Part shown: positions 44,042-56,036 of the stretch, piece by piece
Numbering within the stretch: position 1 is the stretch's first letter
How the letters are laid out: each line of letters begins with the position of its first letter
NCBI GenBank assembly: GCA_018105865.1
Contig: CM030834.1
Location: 4,086,757 to 4,150,756, forward strand
Direction of reading: 5' to 3'
DNA: 64,000 nt
DNA from: Metaphire vulgaris
Taxonomy: Eukaryota > Annelida > Clitellata > Crassiclitellata > Megascolecidae
Notes under the pieces: generated by a model
Databases searched by the model: none
Told to the model about the DNA's origin: nothing
Seen by the model: only the letters and a program-made list of their open reading frames with translations
Made by a program: the position numbers and the translations under genes

Positions 44042-44844
44042 GCAGGGGTATTAGAGTGATTCAGTAGGATCTGCCTCAGGTGGGAACCACTATGTTCCAC
44101 ACAGCCATTCATTCACATTATGCCATGTACTTAAAGGCATGAAGCATTAAAACCTCACATAAAGTTGAGACAAAGTTCTGGTTCAAAATTAGAAGAAAAT
44201 TATGCTGTATTAATGTTTGATTAAATCAGTGGCATAGTCAAGATTTCCAGAAGGGGGTTTTGTGTTTTGGTTTTGACCATGGCCAACTTTGCAAATAATC
44301 AACGATGTTACCGGTATTTGGAAATTACACAATTACACAACGTTCTTCATTTATACTCCTATGTACACCAGATATCTCAACAAAAGTTAAATCTCGTTTT
44401 CCATCAAAACCAATAAAAATTAAGTCTTGAATAAGGGCAGCATGATTAGACACTTGTTCCTGTCGCCAAAAACTTCTCTGGCATCTAAGTTTGGCAGGAT
44501 CTATTGCAGTCTCTGTTATTCATGTCTTTTAGCACTGCACTCACTACAAGAAAAGCGTCCATATTACTGTCCAACATTTTGCATAATTCTGGATACTGCT
44601 TCATGTTTCTGACTGCTACAGCACTATCATCAGGTTCACCGCTTGGAATTTCACTTCTCTCATCTCATTCTCCTGCAACTTGTCTGTGGCCGTTTTATCT
44701 ATAGCACCTACACGCATTTTACGTTTCGTTTTCTGGTCCAACCAGAATGACCATTCAGCCCTAGGTATTTTTTGTGAGGGTGGACAAGTACTACTGACTC
44801 AATTAAACCAATCTGTAGCAAGAATTTATTATTATATGTATATG

Positions 44845-44856
<12 letters not shown>

Positions 44857-44914
<58 letters not shown>
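44857..44914. repeat. (TA)n microsatellite, left of mariner
   Basis: About 28 TA units that continue after the mariner element (45716-45778); the mariner has split one tract. Confidence 0.95.
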
Positions 44915-44917
<3 letters not shown>

Positions 44918-45713
44918 GGTGATCACGAAAAATCGGGACCCCTAGATTAATGAATATAACTCAACGAAAAGTCAACTAATATTCAACAAAGTTGTAGTAC
45001 GTGTACTTTAGATAGTTCTAATGATATTCCACTCCTAGTTTGTGTTCAAACGGTCCGCCATTTGCTGTAATACACGCACGAAGACGCCTACGCAATTGCT
45101 TGAATGACGCATCTATGATGCCTTGATCAATCTCATCCCACACTTGCATGATGCGTTGTCACAGGTCCTCAATATCACAGACTTTCGTTTGGTGAACGCG
45201 TTCCTGCATAACACTCCAAATTTTTTAATCCACCGGATTCAAATCCGGGCTGTTGGGTGGCCAGAGAGTAGGCGGAATGAAGTCCGGCGTTTCGTTACCT
45301 AACAGTTCAACTGTCTCTCGAGCTCTGTGTGCCGGTGCGCAGTCCTGTTTGAATGTGTAATAATCTGAGAAAGTTCGGGTGTCCGGCAGCAGTCCCTGCA
45401 TCAGTAGAACATCTCTGTAATACTGTCCGTTAACTTTCACTCCCGGCTCGACGAAGTGAATAGCTGTACGACCGAGTGCTGAAACACCAACTGATACCAT
45501 TAAGGACTTGGTGAAAGTCGGACGAGTACGCAGAAGACGAGCGCCAGTGATGTCCTTCTTTCTTGTACCAGCTGCAGCGTAGAGACGAAATATTTTTTCA
45601 GGATCGAGACTGCCTCCTAGGCCTACTATAATTAAAATTTCAGCATGATTGGTCGAAAGGTTGTTAAGTTATACTCATTAATCTAGGGGGTCCCGATTTT
45701 CGTGATCACGGTG
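44915..45713 (-). mobile_element. mariner-type (DD37D) transposon, internally deleted
   Basis: The terminal inverted repeats are long and almost perfect: CACGGTGATCACGAAAAATC at the left, and the complement of the right end begins CACCGTGATCACGAAAATCG; they stay alike for about 45 bases. TA flanks both ends. The minus-strand frame 45225-45500 has 'GQYYRDVLLMQGLLPD', 'FKQDCAPAHRARETVELL' (second catalytic Asp) and 'WPPNSPDLNPVD' (third Asp). 37 residues lie between the two Asp, hence DD37D. A TAA follows NPVD where Tyr is usual, and the N-terminal half is missing. Inactive, but mobilisable in trans. Confidence 0.9.
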
Positions 45714-45715
45714 TA

Positions 45716-45717
45716 TA

Positions 45718-45778
<61 letters not shown>
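45716..45778. repeat. (TA)n microsatellite, right of mariner
   Basis: Continuation of the tract at 44857-44914. Confidence 0.95.
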
Positions 45779-45780
<2 letters not shown>

Positions 45781-46589
45781 GCTTCTACCCACATTTTAGC
45801 TCATCTGTATGAAATGTCCTCATTGAGCTTCTGCAGCCAATGATTTTTTGAGGGAATGGGAATTTGGGCAGATTCAATTGCTTACATAGAACAATTCCCT
45901 AAGCAGGGCTGCCTTAAAACAATACAATCACTCCTTGGCTATTCAGCAACACTACTGGTCAAAAGCCCGTGTTCTGAATATCAATGCTCCGGAGTATCAG
46001 TGAAATATGCTAAGCACAGTCCCCAAACAGCAACAATTTCAATTGTTTCATGCAAAAGGCCACTAAATCACCGTCCATACATGAAATGCTATTCCCTGGG
46101 GCTCCACCAAGCAACCTCAGGATTTCCTAGTGAAATTTCAAAGTATTGTGCATTTTTATTGCATGAGCAATGGCAATTGCCATGCATAGACAAAAATCTC
46201 AAATCCCAGATCTGTGTACACCCCACTCACTCTTTCCAAGCGTTCATAAATTCTACCTAACAGGGGCAGAAATACTTCCATCGCAGCGGCGCCAGAGGCA
46301 GAAAAAAGGCAGAATTATCCAAATTAGCCAGACAAGTGAGCATAATTATGCACACAAGTGGGCAATCCAAGCAATGGCAGTGAAAGAAGCCAAAGGAGCG
46401 CCAAAGTAGGTTGAAAAGTCTCAAACACAGAATCGGCAGATGATGATAACAATGACCAGCATGAGAAGCTGTGAAAATGACAAAGAAATTGATGCCTTGT
46501 TAAGCCTTTGACAACTATAATTCTATTAAGGAGACCAGTTGCAAATGAAACTGAGAAGTAGCATCTCAATACATTGCAAAAGCAAGCAA

Positions 46590-46670
46590 TGCCCACCCCC
46601 ACCCACCCCCCCCCACCCACCCACCCCACCCCCACCCTCCCCCACACACACGCACACACACACACACAGG
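46590..46670. repeat. CCCACC/CACA low-complexity tract
   Basis: A C-rich run of 'cccaccc' words followed by a CA repeat, in the largest intron of the RBFOX-like gene. Confidence 0.9.
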
Positions 46671-47226
46671 CAAAAGCAAATGCAGTCCCACAGATAAATG
46701 CTAGAGTTGAGTTATGGCGCAAAGAAGCCATCAAAAGTAACAGCTTTATTCATAGCAAATCTGCAAGTCACATAATTACATTTATATACAGTAAATATGA
46801 ACCATTCGTAAGGTGATTTATACAACACTTTGCACCTTTAAGATAAACAGCAATGTCAGTTTGCAACCTAGTAAGGATATCGACCATGTGTTTCTGACTC
46901 AGATTTAAGCAGATTCACATCGATTCATGCCACAGGACAAATGTTGATTCTCAACGAATTCTTAGCTGGGCTGAATTTTCCCAGTCCCATCATCAAATTG
47001 CAAATCTGATTCAAAATCCGGCAACCCAAAACACCAGCTTAGCGAAAAAGTTTAAAGTGTAGGTAAATCCACTGAAAAAAAACAGGAAAGCGTAAAAGCG
47101 AACAAACTCTGGCAATTTCAATGTTTGTCTGCACACATGGAAAATGGTAAAATTTTAAAGAAAGTCAGAGTTTCTACAGCACATGAGAAGGAAAGGCCAT
47201 CAGAATTTTCCTAAATAAGTCCTCAG

Positions 47227-47526
47227 CAATGGCAGTTCCACCATGTTGATGACTGGAGATGCATCTCCCCCCACTGGGGTTCTGGATGACTTTTTTGCTT
47301 GTCAACCTATTTTCTAGCGAGTTTTTAAAAAAATTTAGTGAAAAATACTGCGAATGACCTTTTTCTGCCTGTCGGCCTTTTTCGGCAAGGCTTATCAACA
47401 TTCAGTGGGCAAAACACTAACAGTGACCATTTTTCTCTTTTCTTTCTTCTTCACTTTGCATCCCCCCACCAATTTCCTATAAATTTTTTCACCCCCTTCC
47501 ACCAAGAATTCCTGGAACCGCCGCTG
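47227..47526. mobile_element. hAT-like MITE
   Basis: Left end CAATGGCAGTTCC, right end GGAACCGCCGCTG. Flanking octamers GTCCTCAG (47219-47226) and TTCCTCAG (47527-47534) match 7 of 8; the identity TCCTCAGCAAT extends beyond, so the exact border could shift by a few bases. Inside are 'gacttttttgcttgtcaacctattttctagcgag' and 'tgacctttttctgcctgtcggcc', the shared internal module in reverse. Confidence 0.75.
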
Positions 47527-48642
47527 TTCCTCAGCAATACATACTCTCAAAAACCATGGCTACATCAATGCTCTAAAGGTCTTAGACTCTAAATATCACT
47601 CTCTTTTAAATCCTGTCCAAAAATCAAATTAAAACCTCACTCAAAATGTCGCAAAACAACCATTGACAGATAATTAAACGTTAATGCGATTTTTGGGCTA
47701 ATGGCCATTTTCTTTCTACTTTTACAAATATTTATTAGTAAAACTCCTAAAATTGTTGCAGTCGTGTTTGCGTTGCTCCCCATATTCATCATTTCCACTT
47801 CAACGCCTCTACTTTTAAGACATTTAGGAATAGGATTTTGTCTATTCATTGAGATTGACTCACATATATTTTTACAATACAATCTACCAAGCTGCACTGC
47901 TTCATTTGTGGCTACTTCGCTTGCTTGATTCTGGGCACTCGGCATCTAGATTTCATCTCATGCAATCATATTTCTTAATTTTTGATGCTGCACTGCATCA
48001 ATGGTCTTGTGATAGGGACACAGTAACAAATAAAAAGTGCATGAGGTCACTCCATTGAAGTGAAGGTTTGTTGCTTTCAATTTTCCATGAAATTGACTGA
48101 ACCAGGACAGTTGTCGACCTTTCCTCACTTTCACCTCATCTGAGTGAGTAACATTCAGAACTCAGTCGATTGGGTGACGGTCTGAGGCAGAAACAATAAA
48201 AACAGGCTTCAACCCTGGACCTCAGCACTGCCAGATATGAAGTATCTATTCTATTGTTTAAATGACAATTTCAGCCCATTTTATATCACCAGCTAGATAT
48301 TATAATGAATATTTTACAAATCGCAATGCAGTCATCCATAAGAGACCATCAAATGAAAAAAATTACACCCATATATCAATACCCTATCTGACATTACAAA
48401 GCCAGCTCTGAATGCATTGCCAACTGCTCTAAGAACATTTAGTATTAATGACTAAATGCATAGTCCCAGCATGACAAAATCGTTGATATTAGACAGTAAA
48501 GGATAAATGTATCTAATACTATCTATGTGTATGGGAGCGTGTGGTTTTTAATCAGTAGGGGCATTGATGCATATAAAGTTGCGAGGCAGAAAGGCTTAAA
48601 TGACAAGACCAATGGAAAATCTCAAAGGTAGAAGAAGAGGGA

Positions 48643-48644
<2 letters not shown>

Positions 48645-48697
<53 letters not shown>

Positions 48698-48781
48698 TTA
48701 TTATTATTTGTGAACTTCTATAGCACCATTTCAGTAATGCGCTTGGTGTCAGCGTATGGTCGTCTGAATTTGAATCCTAAT
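48645..48781 (-). mobile_element. LINE 3' end with (ATT)n
   Basis: An (ATT)n tract at 48645-48712, then 'gtgaacttctatagcaccatttcagtaatgcgcttggtg', a LINE 3' terminus in minus orientation as at 13851-14330. It continues after the MITE at 48782-48979 up to about 49070. Confidence 0.55.
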
Positions 48782-48979
48782 TAGGGGCGTAGCGACGAGG
48801 GGGCATACAAGTATATATACCTCTCAAAATCAGCATATATATATAAAATACAGTATATATAGATAACACATATATACATATATATATATATATAACATAA
48901 ATAATATATATTAAATATATAACAATATATACCCCTCAAATTTATAGCCTCCCAAATCAAATTCCTGGCTATGCCCCTG
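48782..48979. mobile_element. hAT MITE with exact target duplication
   Basis: Starts TAGGGGCGTAGCGACG and ends TTCCTGGCTATGCCCCTG. The octamer ATCCTAAT is identical on both sides (48774-48781 and 48980-48987). The interior is mostly TA/TATAC words. Same family as 22253-22417, in reverse orientation. Confidence 0.9.
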
Positions 48980-49852
48980 ATCCTAATCCTCCATTGTCAA
49001 ATCCAATAGGTCAGTCTGATATTCTGGTCCTGATTATGGCGGATAGGCAATAGAGAACAGGAATGTTTTGAGTCTTGATCAAAACGTTATATTAGACTCA
49101 GCAGCAAACCAGTAAAAATCACCGTCCCTGCTCTAATCTTGAGTTTCCAGTTCAAGTCACGACATGCATTGTGTACTCAACACTGCGTAAAGGACAAAAG
49201 ATGGCCTCCCACAAACGTTTCTTTTAACTGATCTATAAAAGAGCAATAAATGCCGGAATGAAACAATTTTTATGCGCGACTCTAATCCCAGAAAAACGAA
49301 TCAAAGTCACCGCGAGCAATAATGCCTCGAGCAGTGAGCAGTCTGTTTATTTGAAGTGTGCTCACTTGCCAAATGGTCACATGCGCCTTCTGAGAAATTT
49401 GAAAACACATGTGTATCACCACAAGCACTGATTCCAAAGTTAGCTAGCAAACAAGATTATTCACAAAAATGATAACTGCAGATTTTAGATACAAAATTCC
49501 AAATTGCAGGGCATTATCAAATTTGACAGAATTTATTCAATAATTCACGAGAACCTTTGCAACACCTAATTAATGACTTATATTCAAAAACTGATGAGAA
49601 ACTAAATCTTTCGTACAGAAAAGCAAACAGATTATTGAGTCTGAATATGGAAATCCAATATATCAACTAATGCAGCACAGTATTACTTCCCTTCACAATT
49701 CTTGCCAGAATGGTCATTAAAATGGGTATTATTTTCTGCATTTTCCATTACATACTGGAACAATGATATCAGAAATCAAGCAGACAAACAAGTATTGCAC
49801 TTCTGTTGGACAGTCCTTTTCTAACCTTTCTGGTTCAGTTAGATGCACGCTC

Positions 49853-50012
49853 TTGGCTCAATGATGATGATGATGATGATGACGATGACTATTATTATTA
49901 TTATCTTTGACAATTTATATAGCGCTATGCCCAAGGCAATGCCTAAGTCGAGAGCGCTTAAAATGATGTGAAGGAACAAATTGAAAAATATTTTGAGATG
50001 CAATTTGTGAAC
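49853..50012 (-). mobile_element. LINE 3' end
   Basis: Read on the minus strand: 'aagcgctctcgacttaggcattgccttgggcatagcgctatataaattgtc', then (ATA)n and (ATC)n. This is the standard ending of L2-type LINEs in this window ('LDLGIALGIALYKLSK' if translated). Confidence 0.7.
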
Positions 50013-50020
50013 ATAGTGTA

Positions 50021-50308
50021 AAGGTAAAAGTAAAGGTTCGCCCATACTCGATTTCGAGCTTCGGGCCCGGCGCTGATCTCCGGTGTCAGGGGCAAGCAGC
50101 GACGCAGGTGGCTAAAGCCATTAAACTATAGAATGCCATTGCTTTCTCTAGACCCGCGTTTTACCTTCGCAGCCACAGCTGCTACTCAGTTATCACCGCC
50201 CTCTAGCGAATGAAGGCTGAGTCGACCTTAGGGCTTCTGCGGGGATCGAACCCGCGACCTTCTGCTCCATCGTCCAACGCTGTTACCACTCTGCTAACTT
50301 CCTGCCCC
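50021..50308 (-). repeat. tRNA-derived SINE (family 1), full length
   Basis: On the minus strand it begins 'ggggcaggaagttagcagagtgg' (box A TTAGCAGAGTGG) and has box B GGTTCGATCCC, then 'ggtcgactcagccttcattcgctagagggcgg', a body around 'ggctttagccacctgcgtc' and the tail (TTTACC)n. The octamer ATAGTGTA is identical on both sides (50013-50020 and 50309-50316). About 288 bases. Other copies: 17631-17895 and a fragment at 54560-54650. Confidence 0.9.
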
Positions 50309-50721
50309 ATAGTGTATGACGTAATATTTGCATTTTGTCTTTATCTTCTTTATCTTAAAGTCGTGTCATATATTTGGGATAAAGACTTCAAATCTTTAAA
50401 ATGCAAAATGATCATTATTTATGGTCATATTCAACTGAACAATATTGTGGCTTTAGGTCTTGCAAAATCAACTTAAAAGAGAACTTAAAATATCTTAGCA
50501 ATTTCTAAGTGACACAATGCAAACTCATCTTTCGGCAAAGATTTACCGGTATTGCATTTTATTTCCCTTTGTGCCATAAGCACTGTTTGATTTGTCAGGT
50601 TGCATAAATCCCATACTGGATAAGGCCACTAAAAGAGGAAATTTTTTTGTTTATCTGTCTGACCACCTTCCAATGAGTCCTTATATATGTGTGTATATAT
50701 TTGTATATACGTGTGTATAAT

Positions 50722-50723
<2 letters not shown>

Positions 50724-50776
<53 letters not shown>
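50724..50776. repeat. (TA)n microsatellite
   Basis: About 26 TA units preceded by 'tatgtgtgtatata' words. Confidence 0.95.
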
Positions 50777-50778
<2 letters not shown>

Positions 50779-51539
50779 CCTTACCAGCATCTCTTGCATA
50801 TCTTAAATCTTACCAATGGATCAACAAACATCTCTGTGTTTTCATCTCATTTTTCTTTATCTGTATTGTGAGTCAGCAGAGAGCCCCAAAGTGTGATCAG
50901 ATCACACAACAAACAACTTTCTGCATTCACGATGAGGCAAAATAAATGCAGATAACAGAACAGCAGCAAAATGGCAAATCCACTGAATACCAGCTCGGCT
51001 GCACTGTGGCGCAAGATTTGCAAGAAATCAGAGTAAAAAGACATCAATATTTCAGACACAAAGCATGGGTCAGACTCAACATAAGCCTTCATTAGACAAG
51101 ACTACCATGATTCAAGAATGTCAAAAACATATTGTAAGTAAGTGAGTAAGTAAAGTCAAGATTAATGTGGTGACTAGTCGATAGACTGCATGAACACACT
51201 ACATAACTAAATAACTAGTTCTGAATAGCCAAGATTTGAGATGTAATGGCAACCTACCCCAGATTAATGGATTATTCCACCTATGTCGCTGATTGCCCAG
51301 GCCGAAGATAAGCGCCGGAACCCAACGCTCGGACCTACGGTCCGTCCGGGACCTACGTTACCTCATATATGCATGCATATGTGTGATTAATGGAATTCTA
51401 AAGCTAAAGGGAGCTAGACTACATTGCACACAGCATCTTTCCTGGATAATAATTATATGTTACCGCCAAAATCAAAAATTTTTATTCACAAAATTGTTTC
51501 AAAATTATTGTGACTTGATTGATGCAAGATAAGAGGTAG

Positions 51540-52544
51540 ATCCCCTCTGCATGAACAGAGAGACAGAGCTAGACAGACAGACAGACAGACAGACAGACAA
51601 TTGACTTTTTTTACCAACAGATTGATTTAATAATAATAATAATAACAGAATAATAATAATTGTAATAAATAATAATAATACAGGACCTTTATCTACTTGT
51701 TCTTTTTATCATCACATACAGAATTTAATATCTTCTTTGTAACATATTGGATTATCAACTAACATCCCTGTCCCATCCTATCCAATTTCAATGGTCTGCA
51801 ATTTCCCATGCCATCCATGAATTTTATCCCATATAAATTTTTGGGTTATAAATTAATATAAACCAATAAAGTTTAAATAAAAATATGAAATCACATGAAA
51901 AGTTTAGGTTTTTTGGAGTGTCTATTAAATAGGACTATATGTACAAAGAGACATCCCTGAAATTATGGTAGACATTTGTTAACTCTATTAACTTTAATGT
52001 CTGAATAAACCACAAAATTTCTTATTTTCCTTGTTCAAGTGTTCACAATTGAAATATTTGATAGACGACAAAATGGCCAGAAGGTCAAAAGAAAATGAAG
52101 GTTAACATCATTTATTATTCCTGATCTGAGTTTCTCAAAATCTTCCTTTAGGCTAAATTCGATACATCATTGGCAAATACTGGTTTCTCTGGCAATCAAC
52201 TGCTAATAAACAAAATGTAAGTGTAAATCGAGAAAAACTTGTGAGTGATGATTATCTCCACAGTTTAACTCAATTTTTAATATGTTATCTACTAATATCG
52301 GTGTGATTTTTGCACAAAACCTGATCTTTCATCACTTATTAAACATCGCCTTCTCTAGAAATATTCAAGATGAATTAAAACGAAGGATAAAGGCTGTTCG
52401 ATTCTGTCAGCTGCCTGTTGAAAAATATAGAATTATTCGACAAATGAACAAATATTTTTGATTTCAAACAGTCCTTTACAATTAAATGTTTAAATCTTCA
52501 ACCCTTTCAAATGAAGATCAATGCAAATTCCATTCACAATAATT

Positions 52545-52580
<36 letters not shown>

Positions 52581-52612
52581 TAATAATAATTCTTTTGGAC
52601 AACTATTTCTGG

Positions 52613-52663
<51 letters not shown>

Positions 52664-52670
52664 GACAACT

Positions 52671-52712
<42 letters not shown>

Positions 52713-52724
52713 TCTATTAATGTC

Positions 52725-52755
<31 letters not shown>

Positions 52756-54070
52756 ATATAAGGAAATAGTTCTAAGAAAAAGAATATATGATATATAATA
52801 TAAGAATGAGGCAGCTGACAATTAAGTCTTCAGTTGCTTCTTAAATATTTGAGAATGGAATTTGCATTGATCTTCATTTGAAAGGGTGATGACTATAAGC
52901 ATTTAATGGCTAAATTTCTGGGAAATCAAGAAATATTTGTTCATTTGTCGTAATTTTATCTTTTTGTGACAGGAAGAAGACAGAATAATCTTTTCCATCC
53001 CATAGGACAGTTTTAATTCATCCCTTGAACGTTTTTACCCTTCAATTTTAATAAATTTGAAAGATCAGGTTTTGTGACAAAAATCAATAGAGTTATTAGT
53101 AGATAACATATTAAAAATTGAGTTAAACTAATGGAGATAAACATAAACTTTCATAAATTTTATTTTTATTTACACTGTATTCCATTTTATTTATTAGCAA
53201 TGATTGGATGAGAAATGGCAGTATTTGCATAAATTGCCATTGATGTATCAGAAAAATAGCCTAAAGACAAAGATTTTGAGAAAATCAGATCAGGAATAAT
53301 AAATGATGTTAACCTTCATTTTTATTTTGACCTTATCTGGCCATTTTGACGTTTATAAGGTTTATCAAATATTTCAATTGTGAACACAGTAACAGGAAAG
53401 CAGTAACAAAGTCAATACTAGGTTTATTCAGGCTTTTAGGCCACTGAACTTTGGAGAATTCAGAAATGTCTTTTTCAAAATGCAGGAAATAAATCAAGCT
53501 TTAAAATGTGATTTCTTATATCATTTATACATGACTTTTGGCCTCAAAATCAGTAAACCTTAAACAATTTCATTGTGTAACCATTTACATATTTTTATTG
53601 GATTACTTTAAACCCATCAGCAGACTGGTACCAGTTTATAGTTAAGATTTAACTGCCAAAAATATTTATTCCCTCCAAATAAAATTCCTGGCTATGCCTC
53701 TGGAGGAAACCACCATTGAATGAAATGCTGTATAGGATGTTAGTTTGGGATGTTAATTAAAGAATCCAATCAATATGTTACAAAGAAGATATTAAATTCT
53801 GCCCAAAAGATGATCAAAAGAACAAGTAAATAGAGGTCCTGTATGACTCAGACTTTATATAACACACACCACTGGTTTCCAATTTCTGACTGTTCAAACA
53901 AGTAATTGTGTTTATGTTTGAGGTCAGTCTTAGGTTGGAAACCACCAGTCTGCCTGTCTGCCTGTCCACCACTGATCAGAAAAATGTTTATGTCCCCTGA
54001 TCTGTCTGTCTGTCTGTCATGTCTGTCTGTCTGTGACTGGACTCTCTCTCTCTGGATCTTGAACCCATCC
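51540..54070. repeat. Large imperfect inverted repeat, arms about 1 kb
   Basis: The left arm (about 51540-52535) is complementary to the right arm (about 52800-54070), around an AAT/ATT-rich centre (52540-52755). Matching points: 51680-51770 against 53740-53840 ('aatttaatatcttctttgtaacatattg' and its complement); 52090-52130 against 53290-53320 ('gaaggttaacatcatttattattcc'); 52260-52340 against 53050-53130; 52490-52535 against 52855-52895. (GACA)n at 51570-51599 faces (TGTC)n at 54000-54033. No frame of note. Confidence 0.85.
52540..52755. repeat. (AAT)n/(ATT)n at the centre of the inverted repeat
   Basis: Several AAT tracts separated by 'ggacaactat' spacers, followed by ATT units, at the symmetry axis of the inverted repeat. 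Confidence 0.95.
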
Positions 54071-54559
54071 ATTAGGAATCACAATAATTTTAAAACAATT
54101 CTTGGACTTAAATCCTGTGACTCCATAATATTATTATAAGGTTTAAGTGGTTCCCCTGGTCTGCCTGCCTTTGTGACCCCTGTTGGGACCCTATTGACAC
54201 TCCAGTCAATACAGGTTGACAATTGTTACCCCCACTGAACTTGCCAATTAATATTAGAACTTCAGTTTTCAAAATTGAGGCAAATAAGATGAAGCTTTAA
54301 AATGCCATTTCTTATGTCATTTATAATTTTGACTTTATCTTCAATGCTTAAACCCTAAACAATAAACCCGATAATATTACAATACATCAGGTCACAACAT
54401 CAGTTTAAGTACAGACTTTCTAGCATAGGTGAAGAAACAGCAATGAACCAGTGCAGGAAGGAACTCATTTGCTTTAATTTTAAAAGCACAAATATTAAAT
54501 ACACAGCATGCCTGTAATTACTATCAGTGTACATACTGCCATTGCTACTAGTTTTGATT

Positions 54560-54650
54560 AAACTACCGCCCTCTAGTGATTAGGGCTGAGTCGACCTTCA
54601 AACTCAATATTGATTGAACCCGTGTCGTCGGGTCATCAAATAATAACAGC
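54560..54650 (-). repeat. SINE family 1 fragment
   Basis: 'Ccgccctctagtgattagggctgagtcgaccttcaa', then 'attgaacccgtg', matches the complement of the SINE at 50190-50265, including a degraded box B. Confidence 0.65.
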
Positions 54651-55310
54651 TTAGAGCCATCTATGCAATGTGCAGAGGCAGCTAAGAAGGCCAACAAAAT
54701 TCTAGGTATGATCAAAAGAACGATAGTGAGCAGAGAGAAGGATGTAATAATAAGACTTTACAAAACACTGGTACGCCCACATTTAGAGTATTGTGTTCAA
54801 GCATGGTGTCCATTCCTGAAGAAAGACATAGAGACCTTAGAAAGAGTGCAACACAGAGCAACAAAGATGATCAAGGGATATCATAAACTAACCTATGAGG
54901 AAAGGCTAAATCACTGTGGATTGACAACCCTGGAAAAAAGAAGAGAGAGAGAGGGGATTTGATCGAGACATACAAAATACTAACAAACAAAGTGGAAATG
55001 CCAAGAGAAAAATTCTTTACAATGAAGCAGTATGATTGAACCAGAGGACACAGCATGAAACTGTTCAAGAAACGGTCTGGGAGACATAAACAGCATTTTT
55101 TTAGTGCAAGAGTGGTGGACAGATGGAATGAACTGGATGAGGGGATAGTAACGGCTACAACTGTAAACGAGTTCAAAATAAACCTCAGTAGTTTAGGATA
55201 TTAGATTGGATGGGAACAACAGTGGTTCTCACACAGGGCAGTCCCTACTGAACCACTCTTGTTAGAGCAGATGCCTACTGAACCTAAACTAACTTAAATA
55301 CTAATCCAAT
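54640..55310 (+). mobile_element. CR1-type LINE 3' part (copy B, uninterrupted)
   Basis: The frame 54663-54962 reads 'ANKILGMIKRTIVSREKDVIIRLYKTLVRPHLEYCVQAWCPFL..LERVQHRATKMIKGYHKLTYEERLNHCGLTTLEKRRER'. It continues to 'FFSARVVDRWNELDE' and 'TTVNEFKINLSSLGY*'. It is very close to 24420-25700 and lacks the hAT insertion at 55155-55175 ('ctacaactgtaaacgag'). It ends with 'cacacagggcagtccctactgaaccact'. Confidence 0.85.
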
Positions 55311-55329
55311 ACCTTGCTGAACAACATTT

Positions 55330-55670
55330 CAATGAAGTTTGATACGCCACCCATTATATTATATTAATAATTAATTAAAATATTAATTGACCATTTGTGA
55401 TTAACGTTTTATTAATTATATCAACGCATAATTATATTAATGAACAATTGATATTAAAACCGTTATATTAATTATATTAAATATTAATTATATTAAAACG
55501 ATTAAAACCGTACCAATTCAACCAATCATTATATTATATTATATCTTATATTATAGATATTATATTATATTAATTATATTAATTATATTAATTATATTAA
55601 TTATATTAATTATATTATTATATTGTATTATATTATATTATATTATATTATTGTATTGTATTGTATGCCT
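55330..55670. repeat. AT-rich tract with TTATA/ATTAATT units
   Basis: Low-complexity TATTA and ATTAATTATATT units following the CR1 3' end. Confidence 0.85.
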
Positions 55671-55985
55671 TTACTTGAATATTTTGTGACTAAAAGCAAA
55701 AGAAGTCTGCAGAGAAAATATTGAAGAAGATCCAGAAACTTTCCAGTTTACTAATTTTTGGCTTTGCTTGCAGTCAAATATTCAGGTTCCATTCGCAGTT
55801 TATGAAAAGCATGTAATTTTCAATTATTTGAACAAAACTTCAAAATATCCTTTTGAATTTCAGCATCATTTCTGCAATCTATACACTTAAGTTAATCAAT
55901 TCTTCTGCAGATAATTAAAGTGCATTAAGTGCACTTTAAATTCTCTAAATGACACACACGTTCAAACACACAAACACACACAAAC

Positions 55986-55989
<4 letters not shown>

Positions 55990-56033
<44 letters not shown>
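55990..56033. repeat. (GT)n microsatellite
   Basis: About 20 GT units. Confidence 0.95.

Positions 56034-56036
<3 letters not shown>

Noticed and set aside
44224..44280. Another hAT MITE starting CAGTGGCATAGTCAAG
   Set aside because: The left end looks right, but I could not find the right end or a target duplication.
45856..46260. 134-codon plus-strand frame
   Set aside because: Longest plain frame in that intron, but with no recognisable motif, no splice partners and in antisense to the probable gene. Not convincing enough.
47880..47950. Possible small minus-strand exon 'NQASEVATNEAVQL'
   Set aside because: The acceptor has almost no pyrimidine tract and the donor is weak.
50847..51092. 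81-codon minus-strand frame that could contain an exon of the RBFOX-like gene
   Set aside because: Possible acceptor and donor (GAGCTG|GTATTC) exist, but the phase fit is ambiguous and the second half is only hydrophobic. Left out as an exon.
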